62,847 bases of DNA from Thiotrichales bacterium (GTDB lineage Bacteria > Pseudomonadota > Gammaproteobacteria > HK1): positions 1 through 62,847 of the forward strand of contig JAPOSC010000017.1 in NCBI GenBank assembly GCA_026709935.1, read 5' to 3'. Position 1 is the first letter of the stretch; every line of letters begins with the position of its first letter. The notes below the pieces were generated by a model. That model ran no database searches and was not told where the DNA came from. It was given only the letters and a program-made list of their open reading frames with translations. This document shows, one piece after another, positions 9,416-18,312 of this stretch. A program made the translations under genes and the position numbers.

Positions 9416-9563
9416 CGGCTCATGGTCGCCGATGCCGGCCACTGAAGGGAAGCCTGTCGGACTCAAGGGGGCAACAGACACACAGGAAGACGGGGCGATG
9501 GTCCTCTGCAATACTGTTCGGCGCGAAATCCAGAGCAGAGGGCTGTCCCAATGGAGTTATCCC
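9416..9563. promoter_or_regulatory. divergent hsdR / lptF intergenic region
   Basis: These 148 bases separate two head-to-head operons and must carry both promoters. A clear ribosome-binding site for lptF, GGAG at 9553-9556, lies 7 bases before its ATG. I see no convincing -35/-10 pair for either direction. This is the right-hand junction between the accessory block and core sequence. Confidence 0.5.
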
Positions 9564-10727
9564 ATGGCTCCATCGCCGCATCGACTCTGCGCCGACCATA
9601 GTGCCTTGATCATCGAACGCTACCTCGGCCGTGAAGTGCTGCGCACCTGCGCGGTGGTGCTCACGGTGCTGGTTCTGGTCTACGGGGCGGATCGGTTCTC
9701 GCGCATCCTCTCCGACGCGGCTTCCGGCGCGGTGGCGCCGGATCTGATCCTCCGGATCCTCGCCCTGAAGCTCGTCGAGAAGCTTCCCGCGTTCCTGCCG
9801 CTCGCACTCTATCTCGCGGTGCTCATCGGTCTCGGTCGCCTCTACCGGGACAGCGAGGTGGTCGCGTTCGGAGCGGGGGGGGTCGGGCTGTGGAGTCTGT
9901 CGCGGGGGATTTTCCGGGTGGTGGCGGGGTTCGCGCTCGTGGGAGCGGTGGTGTCGCTGTTCGTCTCCCCGAGCGCGGAGTCGATGCGGTCGGCGCTGCT
10001 CGAAGAGGCGAAGCAGGAGGCCGAGAGCGGGATGTTCGTGCCCGGAAGGTTCAAGGAATTCGGCAACGGAGATCAGGTCATCTACGTCGAGGCGGTGGAC
10101 TCGGAGAGCGGCCGGATGACGGACGTGTTCGTGCGGGTGCGCAAGCCTCACCGGCAGTACGTGGTGATCTCGGCCGCCGCCTGGCAGGAGGCGCACCCCG
10201 AGAGCGGAGCCCGGTACATGGTGCTCGAGGATGGATACCGCTATGTGGGGCGGCCGGGCGCGCCGCAGTTCTCGGTGACCCGGTTCGAGCGCTACGCGAT
10301 TCGCGTGGAGACCGGGTCGGGGGGCAGCCGCGCGCGCGCGGGCAGGATTCTCTCGACTGTGGAGCTGTTCGGTTCCGCGGAGCCCGGCCACCTCGCAGAG
10401 CTCCAGCGGCGGCTCTCGGCCGCGGTCTCCATCCTGGTGCTGGGGATGCTGGCGGTGCCGCTCGCGCGGACCACGCCGCGTGAAGGGCGCTACGGAAGGC
10501 TGTTTCTGGCTGTCGTCGTCTACTTCGTCTACAGCAACGCGATCAGCATCTTTGAGAACCTCGTCGAGCGCGGCATGGTGCCGGAGCTGGTGGGGGTGTG
10601 GCCCGTACACGTGGCGATGGCTCTCGTGGTTCTCATCCTGCTCCTGGCGCAGACGACCGGCGCCCGGCGTCTCGGTGCGAAGGCGCGTTTGCTCCGGCAC
10701 TCGCGCGGCGAAGGCGCGGCGTCATGA
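9564..10727 (+). CDS. lptF: LPS export ABC transporter permease LptF
   Basis: Inner-membrane permease of the LptB2FG complex, which extracts lipopolysaccharide from the inner membrane and drives it to the cell surface. The 387-residue protein shows the YjgP/YjgQ layout. IIERYLGREVLRT leads into the first membrane helices, more helices follow to about residue 130, then a periplasmic beta-jellyroll domain (about 140-270), and three helices near the C-terminus. The start is the ATG at 9564, which has GGAG 7 bases upstream. A TTG at 9606 would give the more usual N-terminus but lacks a ribosome site. The stop overlaps the lptG start (ATGA). Normally this pair is divergent from pepA; here a restriction-modification block lies between. 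Confidence 0.93.
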   Translation: MAPSPHRLCADHSALIIERYLGREVLRTCAVVLTVLVLVYGADRFSRILSDAASGAVAPDLILRILALKLVEKLPAFLPLALYLAVLIGLGRLYRDSEVVAFGAGGVGLWSLSRGIFRVVAGFALVGAVVSLFVSPSAESMRSALLEEAKQEAESGMFVPGRFKEFGNGDQVIYVEAVDSESGRMTDVFVRVRKPHRQYVVISAAAWQEAHPESGARYMVLEDGYRYVGRPGAPQFSVTRFERYAIRVETGSGGSRARAGRILSTVELFGSAEPGHLAELQRRLSAAVSILVLGMLAVPLARTTPREGRYGRLFLAVVVYFVYSNAISIFENLVERGMVPELVGVWPVHVAMALVVLILLLAQTTGARRLGAKARLLRHSRGEGAAS

Positions 10728-11782
10728 GGATCCTCGACGTCTGGATCGCCCGGCACGTCGTGGGCGGCGCCCTGCTGGCGCTGGCCGTGCTCCTGTCGCT
10801 CAGTGCGGTGGTGGGGTTCGTCGAGGAACTCGATGCGGTCGGCCGGGGGCGCTACGGCATCGGCGGTGCGCTCGAATACGTGCTCCTGACCATGCCGAGG
10901 TACGCGGTCGTCCTGTTTCCGCTCGCCTCGGTGATCGGTGCCCTCATCGGGCTCGGGACCCTGGCCGTCTCGCACGAACTCGCCGTGGTCCGCGCCGCCG
11001 GGGTGTCGGTGGTGCGCACCCTCGGTTCGGTGCTCAGCGGCGCGGTGGTACTCATGGTCGTCGCGGTCGTGGTCGGAGAGGTGGTCGCTCCCTTCTGCGA
11101 GCGTCTCGCCCAGTCCCGCCGCGCCGTCGCCCTCGGCGAGGCCCAGAGTGAGGAAACCGGATACTGGATCAGGGAAGGACGGCGTTTCATCAATGCGGTG
11201 CGGGTTCAGCCCGGCGACGCGGTCGAGGAAATGTACATCTACGACATCGATCCGGACGGGAGCCTGCGGACCATGACCCACACTACGCGGGCGCAGTATC
11301 GCGACGGAGCGTGGAGATTCGAGTCCGTGCGCTCAAGTGAAATCTCGGCCGACGGCGTGGTGACCCGATCCATCCCGGACGTGGTGTGGGAGACCCGGCT
11401 GAGGCCCGATCTCGTCAGGCTCTCCTCGGCTCGCCTGGAGAGCCTGTCCGGACGCGCCCTGATGCGATACATCGATTATCTGCGCGAGAACCGACTCGAT
11501 ACCGCCGAGTACGAGCTCGCGCTGTGGATGAAGGTCGTCTATCCGCTCGCGACCGGGGTGATGATCGTGCTGGCGGTGCCGCTGGTGCTGGGACGGCTCG
11601 GCGACTCCGGGATCGGGCAGCGGATTCTCGTCGGCTGCCTGATCGCGGTGACCTTCCATGTCGTCAACCAGGTCTCCGGAAAGATGGGCATCGTCTACGG
11701 TCTGAACCCGGCGCTGAGCGCCTTCGCGCCGACGCTGCTGTTCCTGGCCGTGGGGGTGTGGCTGCTGCGGCGGGTGCGCTGA
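10724..11782 (+). CDS. lptG: LPS export ABC transporter permease LptG
   Basis: Partner permease of LptF in the LPS export machine. The 352-residue protein begins MRILDVWIARHVVGGALLAL, a standard LptG opening. It has N-terminal membrane helices to about residue 125, a periplasmic domain containing GYWIREGRRFINAVRV, and three C-terminal helices. The ATG lies in an ATGA overlap with the lptF stop, so the two are translationally coupled and would be made in equal amounts. No lptA, lptB or lptC is in the window. Confidence 0.94.
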   Translation: MRILDVWIARHVVGGALLALAVLLSLSAVVGFVEELDAVGRGRYGIGGALEYVLLTMPRYAVVLFPLASVIGALIGLGTLAVSHELAVVRAAGVSVVRTLGSVLSGAVVLMVVAVVVGEVVAPFCERLAQSRRAVALGEAQSEETGYWIREGRRFINAVRVQPGDAVEEMYIYDIDPDGSLRTMTHTTRAQYRDGAWRFESVRSSEISADGVVTRSIPDVVWETRLRPDLVRLSSARLESLSGRALMRYIDYLRENRLDTAEYELALWMKVVYPLATGVMIVLAVPLVLGRLGDSGIGQRILVGCLIAVTFHVVNQVSGKMGIVYGLNPALSAFAPTLLFLAVGVWLLRRVR

Positions 11783-11893
11783 ACCGGGCGCCGGCGGTGG
11801 GGACTGGCCGGCATCGCGGCTCGCCGCGGACGTCGGCCGCGCACTGCGGGCCGGCTCTCGAAGCGCAGATCGCCGGGAATGGCCCGGAACATG

Positions 11894-11986
11894 CGGCAGG
11901 GCCTCACTTTGATTCCTGAACTTTCGAGAAATCCTGTGCATGCAGACCGGAGATCCCGGGCAGAATTTCAAAGTGAGGCCCTGCCG
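11894..11986. repeat. perfect 19-bp inverted repeat, part of a dispersed repeat
   Basis: Arms of 19 bp (11894-11912 and 11968-11986) are perfect reverse complements, beginning CGGCAGGGCCTCACTTTGA, around a 55-base centre. It lies between convergent lptG and the RDD gene. There is no T-run, so it is not a standard terminator. Most of the element (11908-11985) is recognisably repeated at 34299-34377. Confidence 0.8.
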
Positions 11987-12000
11987 ATCACGCCACCGAG

Positions 12001-12462
12001 TCAGTGCTCCCCGGAGATCATCTCGAGCACGGTGCCGGAAAGGCGGTCGTGCAAGCTCAGCCGGTCCCGGTCGACGGCGACCCACAGCAGGCCGACGCCG
12101 GCGGCCCCGATCGAGACGAGACCGGCGGCGAATCGCGCGAGCGCGTGCCCCCAGCCGAGCCGGGCGCCGTCGCGGGTGCGTACCCGCATCCTCCAGGCGC
12201 GCATGCCGAGGGTCTGACCGCTTCTCGTCCAGCACCAGCCGAGGTAGAGGTAGCTCACGCCCAGCAGCCAGGCGGTGAACGCGGGCTGGTTCGGGCCGAC
12301 CGCCTGTCCGCCGGTGACGACCAGCACGGGAATGGTCGCCACGAACAGCACCGCGAAGAGGAGGAGTGCATCGTAGACCAGCGCGGCAAGTCGCCGGAGA
12401 AGCCCCGGCCGCACTGTCCCCTTTGCTGGCGGCGAGCCCGGCCGCGCCGCGCCCCCGCTCAC
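12001..12462 (-). CDS. RDD family membrane protein
   Basis: Small inner-membrane protein of the RDD family, whose members are often of unknown role (some are implicated in ion exchange). The frame gives 153 residues from a GTG at 12460-12462 that overlaps the dcd stop (GTGA). The start [21 protein letters not shown] matches the RDD entry helix with its Arg and Asp. About three membrane segments follow, with [18 protein letters not shown] between them, a typical RDD loop, and the C-terminus has [15 protein letters not shown] frame open far upstream runs antisense-like through dcd and mrp and is ignored. Coupling to dcd is visible; functional linkage is not implied. Confidence 0.85.
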   Translation of the reverse strand: MSGGAARPGSPPAKGTVRPGLLRRLAALVYDALLLFAVLFVATIPVLVVTGGQAVGPNQPAFTAWLLGVSYLYLGWCWTRSGQTLGMRAWRMRVRTRDGARLGWGHALARFAAGLVSIGAAGVGLLWVAVDRDRLSLHDRLSGTVLEMISGEH

Positions 12463-13025
12463 GCCTTCGGCAGCGTCACCCCGCGCTGCCTCATGTACTT
12501 CCCGGCGCGGTCCCGGTAGGAGGTCTCGCAGACTTCGTCGGACTCGAAGAACAGGACTTGAGCGACACCTTCGTTGGCGTAGATCTTCGCGGGCAGCGGC
12601 GTGGTGTTGGAGAACTCCAGGGTGACATGGCCCTCCCATTCCGGCTCCAGCGGGGTCACGTTGACGATGATGCCGCAGCGGGCGTAGGTGGACTTGCCGA
12701 GGCAGATGGTGAGGATGTTGCGCGGGATGCGGAAGTACTCGATGGTGCGGGCCAGCGCGAAGGAGTTCGGCGGGATGATGCAGACATCGGCCTGCAGGTC
12801 CACGAAGCTCGAATCGTCGAAGTTCTTCGGGTCGACGACGGCGGAGTTGATGTTGGTGAAGATCTTGAATTCGTCGGCGCAGCGGATGTCGTAGCCGTAG
12901 CTGGAAGTTCCGAACGAGATGACCCGACCCCCGTCCCGCTCGCGCACCTGCTCCGGCTCGAACGGATCGATCAGACGCTGCGAGTGCGCCATCCTGTGAA
13001 TCCAGCGGTCCGACTTGATGCTCAT
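12459..13025 (-). CDS. dcd: dCTP deaminase
   Basis: Deaminates dCTP to dUTP, the main route to dTMP precursors in many gammaproteobacteria. The 188-residue protein matches the family from end to end. It has the N-terminal [32 protein letters not shown], the catalytic-site segment [21 protein letters not shown], and [12 protein letters not shown] near the C-terminus. It is a homotrimeric cytosolic enzyme of the dUTPase superfamily. It follows mrp by 18 bases and overlaps the RDD gene start by 4 bases, so mrp-dcd-RDD look like one operon. Confidence 0.96.
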   Translation of the reverse strand: MSIKSDRWIHRMAHSQRLIDPFEPEQVRERDGGRVISFGTSSYGYDIRCADEFKIFTNINSAVVDPKNFDDSSFVDLQADVCIIPPNSFALARTIEYFRIPRNILTICLGKSTYARCGIIVNVTPLEPEWEGHVTLEFSNTTPLPAKIYANEGVAQVLFFESDEVCETSYRDRAGKYMRQRGVTLPKA

Positions 13026-13043
13026 GCCGGCCGATCAGGATCC

Positions 13044-14144
13044 CTACTGGATGACGATCTTGGGGAAGGCCTGGCTGTAGTCCTTCGCCTTGAGCGAGAG
13101 CTTCGCCGCTACCCGCCGCGCGATCTCGCGGTAGCGTCGGCCGATCGGTCCGTCCGGGTCCTTGACCACCGTGGGCTGTCCACCGTCGGCGTCCTCGCGG
13201 ATGGACCGGGTCAGGGGGATGTCGCCGAGCAGAGCCACCCCGTGCTCTTCGGCCATCCGCCGGCCCCCGCCCTCCCCGAAGATGTGATCCTCGTGCCCGC
13301 AATGGCTGCATATGTGGGTGCTCATGTTCTCGATGATGCCGAGCACCGGCACCTTGACCTTCTCGAACATCGCGAGTCCCTTGCGCGCATCGAGGAGCGC
13401 GATGTTCTGCGGGGTGGTGACGATGATCGCCCCGCTCACTGGAATGCGCTGGGCGAGGGTGAGCTGGATGTCGCCGGTGCCGGGCGGCAGATCCACCACG
13501 AGGTAGTCGAGCTCCCGCCAGTTCGTGTCGCGCAGGAGCTGCTCCAGGGCCTGGGTGACCATGGGCCCGCGCCAGATCATCGGGGTGTCCTCCTCGATGA
13601 GATAGCCGATGGACATCGACTGGATGCGGTAGCTGGTCATCGGCTCGAGCGACTTGCCGTCGCGCGAGTCCGGCTGCCCCTGCGCGCCCAGCATCCGCGG
13701 CTGGCTGGGCCCGTAGATGTCGGCGTCGAGCACGCCGACCGTGGCGCCCTCGGCCGAGAGCGCGAGGGCGAGGTTGGCGGCGATGGTGGACTTGCCGACT
13801 CCACCCTTGCCCGACGCGACGGCGATGATGTTGCGCACATCCTTCAGCGCTTCCAGGCCCTGCTGGACCGCGTGCGAGGCGACTTTCCAGCCGACCTCCA
13901 CCTCCACGTCCTCGACGCCGTCCACGGTGCGGATCCTTTCGCTCAGCGCGGCCGTGAGCGCGGCGCGGTGCCCGGCCGCGGGGAACCCGAGCATCACCCC
14001 GACCCGGACGCGCCCGCTCTCGATGTCGAGCGACTTGATCGCCCTGGCGCTCCGGAGATCGGACTCCAGGTAGGGGTCGTGGTACGAAGCGATGGCGTGC
14101 TCGATCTGTTCGCGCTGCGGTTCGGGCATCCGGGTGAGCTCCAT
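13044..14144 (-). CDS. mrp: Mrp/ApbC family Fe-S cluster carrier ATPase
   Basis: Cytosolic P-loop ATPase that holds and transfers iron-sulfur clusters to target enzymes. The 366-residue protein has an N-terminal MIP18/DUF59-like domain (about 10-95). The deviant Walker A motif GKGGVGKST follows at 112-119, with LDADIYGPSQPRML, VDLPPGTGDIQLTL and a CxxC cluster motif in HICSHCGHEDHIFG. Start may be the ATG at 14144 or one five codons later. It heads the mrp-dcd-RDD group and is divergent from phoB. Confidence 0.95.
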   Translation of the reverse strand: MELTRMPEPQREQIEHAIASYHDPYLESDLRSARAIKSLDIESGRVRVGVMLGFPAAGHRAALTAALSERIRTVDGVEDVEVEVGWKVASHAVQQGLEALKDVRNIIAVASGKGGVGKSTIAANLALALSAEGATVGVLDADIYGPSQPRMLGAQGQPDSRDGKSLEPMTSYRIQSMSIGYLIEEDTPMIWRGPMVTQALEQLLRDTNWRELDYLVVDLPPGTGDIQLTLAQRIPVSGAIIVTTPQNIALLDARKGLAMFEKVKVPVLGIIENMSTHICSHCGHEDHIFGEGGGRRMAEEHGVALLGDIPLTRSIREDADGGQPTVVKDPDGPIGRRYREIARRVAAKLSLKAKDYSQAFPKIVIQ

Positions 14145-14493
14145 GACCGGGAGGGGAGGCGGGGCCGGATCTTACATGACTCCGGAATCGGCATTCCCGC
14201 GACAACGCCGGGGCGAACATTTCACCGAACCGCAGCCGCGCACGGGAATCAGCGTACTATTCGGCGCAACCTCGAGCAGTTTGGTGCAGCCACGCGCCTG
14301 GGAGACCCGGCGCTCCCCGGCAATCGCCTGAAGGCGCCAAGGGGCTGGCGCAAGAGGCAGTGGAGCATTCGCATCAACCACCAAAGGCGCATTTGCTTCA
14401 AGATGAAAACCGGGTCGCGCGGCTGTCACACAAATGTCATTGACCGAAGTTGAAATGTGCGCAGTCGCGGAGGGTCCGGGGGATGGCCCGTCG
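14145..14493. other. mrp / phoB divergent intergenic region
   Basis: 349 bases between divergent genes. The phoB-proximal end holds a clear Pho box (14423-14440) and a ribosome site (14478-14484). Elsewhere I see one short GCGCCA/TGGCGC hairpin near 14335-14352 but no open frame or RNA gene. Confidence 0.5.
14423..14440 (+). promoter_or_regulatory. Pho box (PhoB operator) upstream of phoB
   Basis: CTGTCAC-ACAA-ATGTCAT is two 7-bp half sites of the PhoB direct repeat (consensus CTGTCAT) separated by 4 AT-rich bases, the classical 11-bp spacing. It sits 54 bases upstream of the GTG chosen as the phoB start. This implies positive autoregulation of phoB-phoR-ppx under phosphate starvation. It also argues against the ATG at 14434, which lies inside the operator. 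Confidence 0.8.
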
Positions 14494-15186
14494 GTGAGCA
14501 AAAGCATACTGCTGGTGGAGGACGAGGCCGCCATCCGGGAGATGGTGCAGCACGCGCTTTCCCGGGCCGGCTTCGAGATCCGCACCGTGGCCGATGCCGC
14601 GCACGCGGACCTGGAGATCGAGGCGCTCCCGCCCGACCTCATCCTGCTCGACTGGATGCTGCCGGGGGTGAGCGGCCTGGAGTTCGCGCGCCGGCTTCGC
14701 CGCCGCGACGCCACCCGCAGGATCCCGCTCATCATGCTCACCGCGAAGGGCGAGGAAATCGACAAGCTGAGCGGGTTCGAGGCGGGTGTCGACGACTACG
14801 TGGTCAAGCCGTTCTCCGTGAAGGAGCTGGTCGCGCGCATCTCCGCGGTGCTGAAACGGACCACCCCGGTCGGCGACGACGACCCGATCGAGGTCGACGG
14901 TCTGCGCCTCGATCCGGGGAGCCATCGCGCTACCGGCCGGGGAGAGATGATCCGACTCGGGCCGACGGAGTTCCGCATGCTCCACTTCTTCATGAGTCAC
15001 CCCGAGCGCGTCTTCACCCGCAGCCAGCTTCTCGATCGGGTCTGGGGGCGCAGTGTGTATATCGAGGAGCGCACCGTCGATGTCCATATCCGCCGGCTGC
15101 GCAAGGCGCTCTCCGGGCAAGGCTACGACCGGTTCGTGCAGACCGTGCACGGCACGGGCTACCGGTTCTCCCGCCACCCGGACTGA
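14494..15186 (+). CDS. phoB: phosphate regulon response regulator PhoB
   Basis: Activates phosphate-starvation genes when phosphorylated by PhoR. The 230-residue protein has a receiver domain (acidic pair E9/D10, phosphoacceptor D53 in LILLDWMLPG, K105 in DDYVVKPFS). A winged-helix OmpR-type DNA-binding domain follows, with GPTEFRMLHFFMSHPERVF and ERTVDVHIRRLRKAL. I chose the GTG at 14494, with GGGGGA 10 bases upstream, because it gives the usual PhoB length. ATGs at 14434 and 14455 are in frame, but the first lies in the Pho box. The stop and the phoR start overlap (TGATG). Confidence 0.94.
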   Translation: MSKSILLVEDEAAIREMVQHALSRAGFEIRTVADAAHADLEIEALPPDLILLDWMLPGVSGLEFARRLRRRDATRRIPLIMLTAKGEEIDKLSGFEAGVDDYVVKPFSVKELVARISAVLKRTTPVGDDDPIEVDGLRLDPGSHRATGRGEMIRLGPTEFRMLHFFMSHPERVFTRSQLLDRVWGRSVYIEERTVDVHIRRLRKALSGQGYDRFVQTVHGTGYRFSRHPD

Positions 15187-16565
15187 TGACGATATCGAGC
15201 GCCCGCGCCCGTGAATGGCGCCGGTTCGCGGCGGGGGCGGTGGCGCTCGGGGTCGCGGACTGGCTGCTGGGGCTCACGCCGTGGCTGCTACTCTGCGGTG
15301 CGTGCGCCTGCCTCGCATGGCACGTCTACCACGTGCACCTTCTGGCCCGCTGGCTCGCGAGTGGCGGTCGGGGGCCGGAACCCGAAACCCGCGGGATCTG
15401 GGCCCAGGTGTTCGAGTCGCTGAGTCGGATCCGTCGCCAGAACCGCAAGCGCAAGAAGCGTCTGCGCAAGGTGGTGATGCGGTTCCAGCAAGCAGCGGAG
15501 GCGATGCCGGACGGCGCGATCGTCCTCGACGCCGTCGGGAACATTCTGTGGATGAACGCGGCGTCGAGCCGGCTGCTCGGGCTGGAGCGCCCGCGCGACA
15601 TCGGACTGCCGGTGTCCGGCTTCATTCGGCATCCGAGCTTTGCCGACATGCTGAACGCGGAGGAGTTCGACGAGCCGATCCAGCTCTCTTCTCCCCTGCG
15701 TGAAGTCGTCCAGCTCCTGATCCGAGTCGTCCCCTACGGCGGCAGCCGGCGGCTGATGCTCGTGCGCGACGTGAGCCGAATCCACAACCTGGAGCTGGCG
15801 AGAAAGGATTTCGTGGCCAACGTGTCGCACGAACTGAGGAGCCCGCTCACCGTCATCGTCGGGTATCTGGAGGCGCTGCGGGACGACGCGCAGTTTCCGG
15901 CCGAGTTCGGGCGGCCGGTCGAGCAGATGTCGCAACAGGCAGCGCGCATGAGCCGGATCGTCGAAGATCTGCTACAGCTCTCGCGGCTGGAGGCGACCCC
16001 CGGGGCCGCGGGCTCCGAACGCGTCGCGGTGACGGACATGCTCGAATCGATCGCCAGGGATGCCGTCGCGCTCAGCGACGGGGCGCACCGAATCCATCGG
16101 GATGCGGACTGCGCGCTGTGCCTGCTCGGCGACTGGAACGAACTCTACAGCGCGTTCTCCAACGTCGCGTTCAACGCGGTGCAGCACACCCGCGCCGGCG
16201 GGACCGTGCGGCTGCAATGGGCGCCGGACGGAGCGGGGGGCGCACGGCTGGATGTGACCGATACCGGAGGCGGCATCGAGGCCCATCACATCCCGCGACT
16301 CACCGAGCGGTTCTACCGTGTGGACAAGGCGCGCTCGCACGAAAGGGGCGGGACCGGGCTCGGGCTCGCCATCGTGAAGCACGTCCTCGTGCGGCACGAC
16401 GCTGAACTCGAGGTCGAGAGCCGCCCCGGCGAAGGCAGCCGGTTCTCGTGCCGGTTCCCGGCGCATCGCGTGGTGCGCATGGAGATCCCCATCGAGGAGA
16501 CCTTCGTCGAGGAGACCGCCGTCGAACCAGGGCGGGAAGCGGTGGGATGTGGGATGACGCGATGA
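15186..16565 (+). CDS. phoR: phosphate regulon sensor histidine kinase PhoR
   Basis: Membrane sensor kinase that phosphorylates PhoB when phosphate is scarce. The 459-residue protein has two N-terminal membrane helices (about 14-50), a basic linker with RRQNRKRKKRLRK, and a PAS domain (about 100-200). The H-box FVANVSHELRSPL carries H215, and the ATPase motifs are NVAFNAVQHT (N-box), DTGGGI (G1) and GGTGLGLAIVKH (G2). The ATG shares a base with the phoB stop. The last residues overlap the ppx start (ATGA), so phoB, phoR and ppx are translated as a coupled series. A C-terminal extension of about 30 acidic residues follows the kinase domain. Confidence 0.94.
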   Translation: MTISSARAREWRRFAAGAVALGVADWLLGLTPWLLLCGACACLAWHVYHVHLLARWLASGGRGPEPETRGIWAQVFESLSRIRRQNRKRKKRLRKVVMRFQQAAEAMPDGAIVLDAVGNILWMNAASSRLLGLERPRDIGLPVSGFIRHPSFADMLNAEEFDEPIQLSSPLREVVQLLIRVVPYGGSRRLMLVRDVSRIHNLELARKDFVANVSHELRSPLTVIVGYLEALRDDAQFPAEFGRPVEQMSQQAARMSRIVEDLLQLSRLEATPGAAGSERVAVTDMLESIARDAVALSDGAHRIHRDADCALCLLGDWNELYSAFSNVAFNAVQHTRAGGTVRLQWAPDGAGGARLDVTDTGGGIEAHHIPRLTERFYRVDKARSHERGGTGLGLAIVKHVLVRHDAELEVESRPGEGSRFSCRFPAHRVVRMEIPIEETFVEETAVEPGREAVGCGMTR

Positions 16566-18112
16566 ACGCCGTCCCGCGCCCATCGCGATGGGGGGAGGCG
16601 CCCGCGACGGTGGGCGACCCACCCCCCGTTCCCGAGCCCCTCGCCGCGATCGATCTCGGCTCCAACAGCTTTCATCTCGTGATCGGCAAGGTCGTCGACG
16701 GCCACCTGGACATCGTCGACCGGCTGCGCGAGCCCGTGCGCCTCGCGGCCGGGCTCGACGACCGGAAGCGGCTCGGTCGTGAGGCCGCCGAGAATGCGCT
16801 CGCCTGTCTTCGCCGCTTCGCGCAGCGCCTGCGCGGGATGCCGGAGCACGCGGTGCGGGCGGTCGGCACCAACACGCTGCGCAGCGCCCGCAACGGCGAG
16901 GTGTTCCGGCGCGAGGCGGAGCGCGTCCTCGGCCACTCCATCGAGGTCATCGCGGGCCGCGAGGAAGCCCGGCTCATCTACCTGGGCGTGGCGCACGCGC
17001 TCGCCGGCCGCGGCGAACCGCGCCTCGTCATCGACATCGGCGGCGGCAGCACCGAATGCATCATCGGGCGCGGCTTCACGCCGACGCATCGCGAGAGCCT
17101 GTACATGGGCTGCGTGAGCATGAGCCGGCGCTTCTTCCCCGATGGCCGCATCGACAAGCACTCGATGAAGCGCGCGGTGCTCGCGTCGCGCGTCGAGCTC
17201 GAGCCGATCGAGCGGCGGTACCGGGACGCGGGGTGGCGCTCGGCGGTCGGCGCGTCGGGCACGGTCCGGGCCATCGCGGCGATCGCCCGCGCCGCCGGTT
17301 GGTGCGAGCACGGCGTCGATCGGGGGGCGTTGCGCCGGATACGGCGCGCTCTGGTTAGGGCCGGGCATGTCGATGCCATCAAGCTCCGGGAACTCCGGGA
17401 GGATCGGCGCCCGGTACTCCCCGGGGGCGTTGCGGTGCTGTCGGCCGTCCTCGACGCGCTCGACATCGAGTACCTCGACGTGTCCGAGATGGCGCTTCGC
17501 GAGGGGCTGCTGTTCGACCTCATCGGTCGCATCCGCCACGAGGATGTGCGCGACGCCACGGTCGAGCGTCGGATCGAGCGATATCGCATCGACGCCGCCC
17601 AGGGTGCGCGGGTGGTGGTGACCGCGCTCGCGCTGCACCGTCAGGTGGCGGCGTCCTGGGAGATTGAAGGCGAGGACGCGGGGCAGATGCTGGGCTGGGC
17701 GGCGCGCCTGCACGAGGCGGGGCTCTTCGTCTCCCACCACCAGTATCACAAGCACGGTGCCTACCTGCTCGCCAACGGCGACATGTCCGGGTTCTCGCGC
17801 CAGGCGCAGTCGATGCTGGCGGCGCTGGTACGCGGACATCGGAGGAAATTCCCGGTCTCGGTGTTCGAGCAGCTCGACCCACCGGAGGCGTGCCGCGCGC
17901 GCCGGCTCTGCCTCCTGCTCCGCCTCGCGGTGGTGCTGAACCGCTCTCGCGCGGACGCATTCGTCCCGGGCGTCGCGGCGCTCGCGAAGGGCGAGTCGCT
18001 GTCGGTCGCATTCCCCCCGGGCTGGCTGGACGCCCACCCGCTCACCCGTGCCGATCTGGAGCAGGAACAGGCCTACCTCGCGCCCGCGGGCATGGGACTG
18101 ACATTCGCCTGA
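16562..18112 (+). CDS. ppx: exopolyphosphatase
   Basis: Releases phosphate from polyphosphate chain ends. It may also hydrolyse pppGpp, as some Ppx/GppA members do. The 516-residue protein begins with AAIDLGSNSFHLVIG (phosphate 1 motif of the ASKHA fold), and has AVGTNTLRSARNG, GREEARLIYLGV and DIGGGSTECIIG (phosphate 2 motif). A C-terminal HD-like helical region contains HEAGLFVSHHQYHKHGAYLL. The ATG at 16562 overlaps the phoR stop. Cotranscription behind a Pho box makes sense, since polyphosphate would be mobilised when phosphate runs out. A small GC hairpin just past the stop (about 18121-18135) has no T-run. Confidence 0.94.
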   Translation: MNAVPRPSRWGEAPATVGDPPPVPEPLAAIDLGSNSFHLVIGKVVDGHLDIVDRLREPVRLAAGLDDRKRLGREAAENALACLRRFAQRLRGMPEHAVRAVGTNTLRSARNGEVFRREAERVLGHSIEVIAGREEARLIYLGVAHALAGRGEPRLVIDIGGGSTECIIGRGFTPTHRESLYMGCVSMSRRFFPDGRIDKHSMKRAVLASRVELEPIERRYRDAGWRSAVGASGTVRAIAAIARAAGWCEHGVDRGALRRIRRALVRAGHVDAIKLRELREDRRPVLPGGVAVLSAVLDALDIEYLDVSEMALREGLLFDLIGRIRHEDVRDATVERRIERYRIDAAQGARVVVTALALHRQVAASWEIEGEDAGQMLGWAARLHEAGLFVSHHQYHKHGAYLLANGDMSGFSRQAQSMLAALVRGHRRKFPVSVFEQLDPPEACRARRLCLLLRLAVVLNRSRADAFVPGVAALAKGESLSVAFPPGWLDAHPLTRADLEQEQAYLAPAGMGLTFA

Positions 18113-18198
18113 ACCCATGTGCGCACCGCCGGTGCGTTCCGGTGTGAGAACGAAACGTCGAAAAAAGACATTCACTTTCCACTATTTGGTTTGAAGCC

Positions 18199-18215
18199 TC
18201 CGACTTCCAGTCGGA
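18199..18215. repeat. short palindrome resembling an IS200/IS605 end hairpin
   Basis: TCCGACT-TCC-AGTCGGA is a perfect 7-bp stem with a 3-base loop, preceded by GAAGCC. Subterminal hairpins of this form are the transposase binding sites of IS200/IS605 elements. It lies about 100 bases before the tnpA-like frame and may mark the left end of that element or of a lost relative. Confidence 0.45.
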
Positions 18216-18243
18216 TACCGCTTCAGAGAAAACGAATTGTGTT

Positions 18244-18312
18244 ATGACCATGTCCTTCCCAAAATGAGCTGCCTTTGAAGGAGAAGGTTCATTTTGGGAA
18301 GGACATGGTCAT
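18244..18312. repeat. perfect 24-bp inverted repeat covering the tnpA start
   Basis: Arms at 18244-18267 and 18289-18312 are exact reverse complements around a 21-base loop. The right arm contains a GGAAGG ribosome site and possible start codons at 18305 and 18311. A transcript entering from upstream would fold into a very strong stem hiding the start. This is like the hairpins that limit transposase translation in IS200, but unusually long and perfect. Confidence 0.8.

Noticed and set aside
11894..11986. Inverted repeat as a bidirectional terminator for lptG and the RDD gene
   Set aside because: The 55-base loop and lack of T-runs do not suit an intrinsic terminator, and a related sequence occurs at 34299.
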